Shown one piece after another: positions 42,601 to 51,600 of a stretch of DNA of 64,000 nt. Made by a program: the position numbers and the translations under genes. Source of the DNA: Physella acuta (lineage: Eukaryota; Mollusca; Gastropoda; Physidae); contig NW_026732268.1 of NCBI RefSeq assembly GCF_028476545.1, positions 328,501 to 392,500 on the forward strand, read 5' to 3'. The notes beneath the pieces were generated by a model. That model was not told where the DNA came from, made no database searches, and saw only the letters and a list, made by a program, of their open reading frames with translations. Position 1 is the stretch's first letter; each line of letters begins with the position of its first letter.

Positions 42601-45600
42601 AAACTGAAACCAAGACTAACATGAGGCAGACAGTGAAGTTTTATTTTCTTTTTGACAGGACAGAAAACTGAAACCAAGACTAACATGAGGCAGACAGTGA
42701 AGTTTTATTTTCTTGTTGACAGGACAGAAAACTGAAACCAAGACTAACATGAGGCAGACAGTGAAGTTTTATTTTCTTGTTGACAGGACAGAAAACTAAA
42801 ACCAAGACTAACATGAGGCAGACAGTGAAGTTTTATTTTCTTGTTGACAGGACAGAAAACTAAAACCAAGACTAACATGAGGCAGACAGTGAAGTTTTAT
42901 TTTCTTTTTGACAGGACAGAAAACTGAAACCAAGACTAACATGAGGCAGACAGTGAAGTTTTATTTTCTTTTTGACTGGACAGAAAACTGAAACCAAGAC
43001 TAACATGAGGCAGACAGTGAAGTTTTATTTTCTTGTTGACAGGACAGAAAACTAAAACCAAGACTAACATGAGGCAGACAGTGAAGTTTTATTTTCTTGT
43101 TGACAGGACAGAAAACTGAAACCAAGACTAACATGAGGCAGACAGTGAAGTTTTATTTTCTTGTTGACAGGACAGAAAACTAAAACCAAGACTAACATGA
43201 GGCAGACAGTGAAGTTTTATTTTCTTTTTGACAGGACAGAAAACTGAAACCAAGACTAACATGAGGCAGACAGTGAAGTTTTATTTTCTTTTTGACAGGA
43301 CAGAAAACTGAAACCAAGACTAACATGAGGCAGACAGTGAAGTTTTATTTTCTTGTTGACAGGACAGAAAACTAAAACCAAGACTAACATGAGGCAGACA
43401 GTGAAGTTTTATTTTCTTGTTGACAGGACAGAAAACTGAAACCAAGACTAACATGAGGCAGACAGTGAAGTTTTATTTTCTTGTTGACAAGACAGAAAAC
43501 TGAAACCAAGACTAACATGAGGCAGACAGTGAAGTTTTATTTTCTTGTTGACAGGACAGAAAACTAAAACCAAGACTAACATGAGGCAGACAGTGAAGTT
43601 TTATTTTCTTGTTGACAGGACAGAAAACTAAAACCAAGACTAACATGAGGCAGACAGTGAAGTTTTATTTTCTTGTTGACAGGACAGAAAACTAAAACCA
43701 AGACTAACATGAGGCAGACAGTGAAGTTTTATTTTCTTGTTGACAGGACAGAAAACTAAAACCAAGACTAACATGAGGCAGACAGTGAAGTTTTATTTTC
43801 TTTTTGACAGGACAGAAAACTGAAACCAAGACTAACATGAGGCAGACAGTGAAGTTTTATTTTCTTTTTGACTGGACAGAAAACTGAAACCAAGACTAAC
43901 ATGAGGCAGACAGTGAAGTTTTATTTTCTTGTTGACAGGACAGAAAACTAAAACCAAGACTAACATGAGGCAGACAGTGAAGTTTTATTTTCTTGTTGAC
44001 AGGACAGAAAACTGAAACCAAGACTAACATGAGGCAGACAGTGAAGTTTTATTTTCTTGTTGACAGGACAGAAAACTGAAACCAAGACTAACATGAGGCA
44101 GACAGTGGTTTTATTTTCTTGTTGACAGGACAGAAAACTAAAACCAAGACTAACATGAGGCAGACAGTGAAGTTTTATTTTCTTGTTGACAGGACAGAAA
44201 ACTAAAACCAAGACTAACATGAGGAAGACAGTGAAGTTTTATTTTCTTGTTGACAGGACAGAAAACTGAAACCAAGACTAACATGAGGCAGACAGTGAAG
44301 TTTTATTTTCTTGTTGACAGGACAGAAAACTAAAACCAAGACTAACATGAGGCAGACAGTGAAGTTTTATTTTCTTGTTGACAGGACAGAAAACTAAAAC
44401 CAAGACTAACATGAGGCAGACAGTGAAGTTTTATTTTCTTGTTGACAGGACAGAAAACTGAAACCAAGACTAACATGAGGCAGACAGTGAAGTTTTATTT
44501 TCTTGTTGACAGGACAGAAAACTGAAACCAAGACTAACATGAGGCAGACAGTGAAGTTTTATTTTCTTGTTGACAAGACAGAAAACTGAAACCAAGACTA
44601 ACATGAGGCAGACAGTGAAGTTTTATTTTCTTGTTGACAGGACAGAAAACTAAAACCAAGACTAACATGAGGCAGACAGTGAAGTTTTATTTTCTTGTTG
44701 ACAGGACAGAAAACTAAAACCAAGACTAACATGAGGTAGACAGTGAAGTTTTATTTTCTTGTTGACAGGACAGAAAACTAAAACCAAGACTAACATGAGG
44801 CAGACAGTGAAGTTTTATTTTCTTGTTGACAGGACAGAAAACTAAAACCAAGACTAACATGAGGCAGACAGTGAAGTTTTATTTTCTTGTTGACAGGACA
44901 GAAAACTGAAACCAAGACTAACATGAGGCAGACAGTGAAGTTGTATTTTCTTGTTGACAGGACAGAAAACTGAAACCAAGACTAACATGAGGCAGACAGT
45001 GAAGTTTTATTTTCTTGTTGACAGGACAGAAAACTGAAACCAAGACTAACATGAGGCAGACAGTGAAGTTGTATTTTCTTGTTGACAGGACAGAAAACTG
45101 AAACCAAGACTAACATGAGGCAGACAGTGAAGTTTTATTTTCTTGTTTACAGGACAGAAAACTAAAACCAAGACTAACATGAGCCAGACAGTGAAGTTTT
45201 ATTTTCTTGTTGACATGACAGAAAACTAAAACCAAGACTAACATGAGGCAGACAGTGAAGTTTTATTTTCTTGTTGACAGGACAGAAAACTAAAACCAAG
45301 ACTAACATGAGGCAGACAGTGAAGTTTTATTTTCTTGTTGACAGGACAGAAAACTAAAACCAAGACTAACATGAGGCAGACAGTGAAGTTTTATTTTCTT
45401 GTTGACAGGACAGAAAACTAAAACCAAGACTAACATGAGGCAGACAGTGAAGTTTTATTTTCTTGTTGACAGGACAGAAAACTAAAACCAAGACTAACAT
45501 GAGGCAGACAGTGAAGTTTTATTTTCTTGTTGACAGGACAGGAAACTAAAACCAAGACTAACATGAGGCAGCCAGTGAAGTTTTATTTTCTTGTTGACAG

Positions 45601-48600
45601 GACAGAAAACTAAAACAAAGACTAACATGAGGCAGACATTGAATTTTTATTTTCTTGTTGACAGGACAGAAAACTGAAACCAAGACTAACATGAGGCAGC
45701 CAGTGAAGTTTTATTTTCTTGTTGACAGGACAGAAAACTAAAAAAAAGACTAACATGAGGCAGACAGTGAAGTTTTATTTTCTTGTTGACAGGACAGAGT
45801 AGTGGCCACAGCCGGGCTGTCTGCACTTGGGACGGTCTCAGAGGCCGTGGGCAGCAAGTCGGCAGACGATGACACAACCCAACGCGCCTTCACCACCCCC
45901 CGCCTTAGCATGAAGTTGGCTAAGGTCATGGTCAAAAATTCAACCAATGGTAAACCTCCATTTTGCTATCAACGTATTGGAAAGTAGCATCGTTAAAAAT
46001 TTATAATCCACTGTTGATATCAACCAATATGATTGGAATCTGATGGTATACATAGATGGTACACATAGATGGTATACATAGATGTTACACAGAGATGGTA
46101 CACATAGATGGTATACATAGATGGTATACATAGATGGTATACATAGATGGTATACATAGATGGTATACATAGATGGTATACATAGATGGTATACATAGAT
46201 GGTATACATAGATGGTATACATAGATGGTATACATAGATGGTATACATAGATGTTATACATAGATGGTATACATAGATGGTATACATAGATGGTATACAT
46301 AGATGGTAAACATAGATGGTATACATAGATGGTATACATAGATGGTATACATAGATGGTATACACAGATGGTACACATAGATGGTATTCATAGATGGTAT
46401 ACATAGATGGTATACATAGATGGTATACATAGATGGTATACATAGATGGTATACATAGATGGTATACATAGATGGTATACATTGATGGTATACACAGATG
46501 GTATACACAGATGGTACACATAGATGGTATTCATAGATGGTATACATAGATGGTATACATAGATGGTATACATAGATGGTATACATAGATGGTATACATA
46601 GATGGTATACATAGATGGTATACATAGATGGTATACATAGATGGCATACATAGATGGCATACATAGATGGTATACATAGATGGTATACATAGATGGTATA
46701 CATAGATGGTATACATAGATGGTATACTTAGATGGTATACATAGATTTTATACATAGACGGTATACATAAAAAAATCCATTGAACTTTGCAGATACAGAT
46801 GACAGCAAGCAGACGATGGACCTACCTTCAGGAGGTTTTGATGTCCCCAATTCTGTTCTGGCGGGCTCCGCTGCTAATTGTCCTAGTCTAAATACTATGG
46901 TAAGCAGCCACGATAGATATATCAACCTCGATATTATGCTAGATAGCCTCGATACCATGGTTGATAGTCTCGATACCATCGTAGACAACTTCAATACTAA
47001 CTTAGATAGCTTCGATACCATGGGAGGTAAGCTAGATACAGGTACACATATGCCATACCTTGGTAGCTAGACTTGATACTTGGGTAGCTAGATTTGATAC
47101 TTGGGTAGCTAGACTTGATACTTGGGTAGATAGACTTGATACTTGGATAGATAGACTTGATACTTGGCTGATGTCGTCTGTGAGAGGAGGATGATGTCGT
47201 CTGATGTCGTCTGTGAGAGGAGGCTGATGACGTCTGATGTCGTCTGTGAGAGGAGGCTGATGTCGTCTGTGAGAGGAGGCTGATGTCGTCTGGTGTCGTC
47301 TGTGAGAGGAGGCTGATGTCGTCTGATGTCGTCTGTGAGAGGAGGCTGATGTCGTCTGATGTCGTCTGTGAGAGGAGGCTGATGTCGTCTGTGAGAGGAG
47401 GCTGATGTCGTCTGATGTCGTCTGTGAGAGGAGGCTGATGTCGTCTGTGAGAGGAGGCTGATGTCGTCTGTGAGAGGAGGCTGATGTCGTCTGATGTCGT
47501 CTGTGAGAGGAGGCTGATGTCGTCTGGTGTCGTCTGTGAGAGGAGGCTGATGTCGTCTGATGTCGTCTGTGAGAGGAGGCTGATGTCGTCTGATGTCGTC
47601 TGTGAGAGGAGGCTGATGTCGTCTGTGAGAGGAGGCTGATGTCGTCTGGTGTCGTCTGTGAGAGGAGGCTGATGTCGTCTGGTGTCGTCTGTGAGAGGAG
47701 GCTGATGTCGTCTGATGTCGTCTGTGAGAGGAGGCTGATGTCGTCTGATGTCGTCTGTGAGAGGAGGATGATGTCGTCTGATGTCGTCTGATGTCGTCTG
47801 ATGTCGTCTGTGAGAGGAGGCTGATGTCGTCTGTGAGAGGAGGCTGATGTCGTCTGATGTCGTCTGTGAGAGGAGGCTGATGTCGTCTGTGAGAGGAGTC
47901 TGATGTCGTCTGATGTCGTCTGTGAGAGGAGGCTGATGTCGTCTGATGTCGTCTGTGAGAGGAGGCTGATGTCGTCTGATGTCGTCTGTGAGAGGAGGCT
48001 GATGACGTCTGTGAGAGGAGGCTGATGACGTCTGTGAGAGGAGGCTGATGTCGTCTGATGTCGTCTGTGAGAGGAGGCTGATGTCGTCTGATGTCGTCTG
48101 TGAGAGGAGGCTGATGACGTCTGTGAGAGGAGGCTGATGACGTCTGTGAGAGGAGGCTGATGTCGTCTGTGAGAGGAGGCTGATGTCGTCTGATGTCGTC
48201 TGTGAGAGGAGGCTGATGTCGTCTGATGTCGTCTGTGAGAGGAGGCTGATGTCGTCTGATGTCGTCTGTGAGAGGAGGCTGATGTCGTCTGGTGTCGTCT
48301 GTGAGAGGAGGCTGATGTCGTCTGATGTCGTCTGTGAGAGGAGGCTGATGACGTCTGTGAGAGGAGGCTGATGTCGTCTGGTGTCGTCTGTGAGAGGAGG
48401 CTGATGTCGTCTGATGTCGTCTGTGAGAGGAGGCTGATGTCGTCTGATGTCGTCTGTGAGAGGAGGCTGATGTCGTCTGTGAGAGGAGGCTGATGTCGTC
48501 TGATGTCGTCTGTGAGAGGAGGCTGATGTCGTCTGGTGTCGTCTGTGAGAGGAGGCTGATGTCGTCTGATGTCGTCTGTGAGAGGAGGCTGATGTCGCCT

Positions 48601-51600
48601 GTGAGAGGAGGCTGATGTCGTCTGGTGTCGTCTGTGAGAGGAGGCTGATGTCGTCTGATGTCGTCTGTGAGAGGAGGCTGATGTCGTCTGATGTCGTCTG
48701 TGAGAGGAGGCTGATGTCGTCTGTGAGAGGAGGCTGATGTCGTCTGATGTCGTCTGTGAGAGGAGGCTGATGTCGTCTGATGTCGTCTGTGAGAGGAGGC
48801 TGATGTCGTCTGATGTCGTCTGTGAGAGGAGGCTGATGTCGTCTGTGAGAGGAGGCTGATGACGTCTGTGAGAGGAGGCTGATGTCGTCTGTGAGAGGAG
48901 GCTGATGTCGTCTGATGTCGTCTGTGAGAGGAGGCTGATGTCGTCTGATGTCGTCTGTGAGAGGAGGCTGATGTCGTCTGATGTCGTCTGTGAGAGGAGG
49001 CTGATGTCGTCTGATGTCGTCTGTGAGAGGAGGCTGATGTCGTCTGTGAGAGGAGGCTGATGTCGTCTGGTGTCGTCTGTGAGAGGAGGCTGATGTCGTC
49101 TGATGTCGTCTGTGAGAGGAGGCTGATGTCGTCTGATGTCGTCTGTGAGAGGAGGCTGATGTCGTCTGTGAGAGGAGGCTGATGTCGTCTGTGAGAGGAG
49201 GCTGATGTCGTCTGATGTCGTCTGTGAGAGGAGGCTGATGTCGTCTGATGTCGTCTGTGAGAGGAGGCTGATGTCGTCTGATGTCGTCTGTGAGAGGAGG
49301 CTGATGTCGTCTGTGAGAGGAGGCTGATGTCGTCTGATGTCGTCTGTGAGAGGAGGCTGATGTCGTCTGATGTCGTCTGTGAGAGGAGGCTGATGTCGTC
49401 TGATGTCGTCTGTGAGAGGAGGCTGATGTCGTCTGATGTCGTCTGTGAGAGGAGGCTGATGTCGTCTGTGAGAGGAGGCTGATGTCGTCTGATGTCGTCT
49501 GTGAGAGGAGGCTGATGTCGTCTGATGTCGTCTGTGAGAGGAGTCTGATGTCGTCTGATGTCGTCTGTGAGAGGAGGCTGATGTCGTCTGATGTCGTCTG
49601 TGAGAGGAGGCTGATGTCGTCTGATGTCGTCTGTGAGAGGAGGCTGATGTCGTCTGATGTCGTCTGTGAGAGGAGGCTGATGTCGTCTGATGTCGTCTGT
49701 GAGAGGAGGCTGATGTCGTCTGATGTCGTCTGTGAGAGGAGGCTGATGTCGTCTGTGAGAGGAGGCTGATGTCGTCTGATGTCGTCTGTGAGAGGAGTCT
49801 GATGTCGTCTGATGTCGTCTGTGAGAGGAGGCTGATGTCGTCTGATGTCGTCTGTGAGAGGAGGCTGATGTCGTCTGATGTCGTCTGTGAGAGGAGTCTG
49901 ATGTCGTCTGATGTCGTCTGTGAGAGGAGGCTGATGTCGTCTGATGTCGTCTGTGAGAGGAGGCTGATGTCGTCTGATGTCGTCTGTGAGAGGAGGCTGA
50001 TGTCGTCTGTGAGAGGAGGCTGATGTCGTCTGATGTCGTCTGTGAGAGGAGGCTGATGTCGTCTGATGTCGTCTGTGAGAGGAGGCTGATGTCGTCTGAT
50101 GTCGTCTGTGAGAGGAGGCTGATGTCGTCTGTTTTTTTGAGCTTGTCAAGATGTTTGGTTAGGACCCTTTGCATTCTGAGGTTGTTCTTCTGAGGTTGTT
50201 CTTCTGTGGCTGTTCTTCTCAAAATCCAGATGAAATTTTATCAAAAGGATCGTCTCGGAAAGCAGATAGCCTCGTTTATTGTGAATGAAATATGAAACGG
50301 GCCGGCGAACTGGTTGCTGCTGATCTGGCTGTTGTGGTGGATGTAAAGGTCACCACTTAATAATTAGGTCATCTTTCTTCCCGAGCTTCACTAAACGTCC
50401 GGTGCTTGTGTCCAAAACTGCTACAAGAGTAATCGCAACCTTTTGCTATTTGAAAATGGGTTTGAAATGATTCTTGTCCAGCGGTCTCTCTGTTATACTT
50501 TTATTCGTCCACTACACGCCTACTGGGTTTGTTTTCTTGGCATACAAGGATCTTATAATATCACACAACTTTTAAAAAGGTTCTTGTTGTGTTTCATGGT
50601 TGCACATTTGCTGCTAGTTCTTGCACTCAACATTTGATTTTAGTCTCCAAAAGTTCCCCTCCTGGCATTGTATACTGTTGTAGTAGCCCGATACCACTGT
50701 ATGTAGCCCGATACCATTGTAGGTAGCCCGATATATATTGACTGACTGACAACCCATGTCTTACAGTTTATGGCTGACTCAGACAACCCGTTCACCTACG
50801 CCGAAGTTGCCAACAGTGTGGGCAAAGGTGTCCTGTCGCTAGGGTACTCGTGTAACGGCGAGAAACTGACCGTCTCAGGGACTGAGGAACCAATCCAGCT
50901 GTGGATAGAACGTGAGTCAAACAATCTTCTCTATTGCCGCGGGGGATGGGGGTAGTCTCGAATTTACAAATGATGTATTGCCAATAAGCAGAAAATAAAA
51001 CAACTAGATGGCGGCGTATGTTACGTCGTGCGTCAGCTCGTTTCAAATAATTTTTTGAAAACTCGCCATTTAAATTCATTGTGGGTTTCACATACACACA
51101 CACAACACACACACACACATACACACACATATATCTTGTATCTCATAATATCTGAATATGTTGACTGTTAAATCTAATTTTGCTGACGGTTTAAACACGC
51201 GCAGGGGACGCCACCATGTATGAGCACAGCTTGTTCCTGCTCTTGACCAAGACCAAACAAGATACCTGGACCAACTTCAACTACCACCCCGTCAACATCA
51301 CAGACACAAACTCCTCTCTACAGGTACGGCTGTCTTCACACTAGCCCTCCCCTGTAGGGCAGTCTTCACCCTAGCCCTCCCCTGTAGGGCAGTCTTCACC
51401 CTAGCCCTCCCAGGAATTTTGTGTTCAAATACATATTGGAATTTTTGAAAATTGTTTGAAGTATATCAAGGGCTGTTTGATCAATTGTTTGCACCAGATT
51501 GTTCTAGAACCCCAGGAGAGCTCCTCGGAATACTCAGTGTATGTGGCCTACGGCGAAAGACCTAACCTGACGCACTACGACTTCACTGGCTCCAGTCCCA

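Noticed and set aside
46997-50222. Two minus-strand open frames of over 1,000 codons
   Set aside because: Reverse reading of the 33/23-bp unit in overlapping frames; repeated Ser/His/Arg/Thr peptide without any domain, antisense within intron 14.
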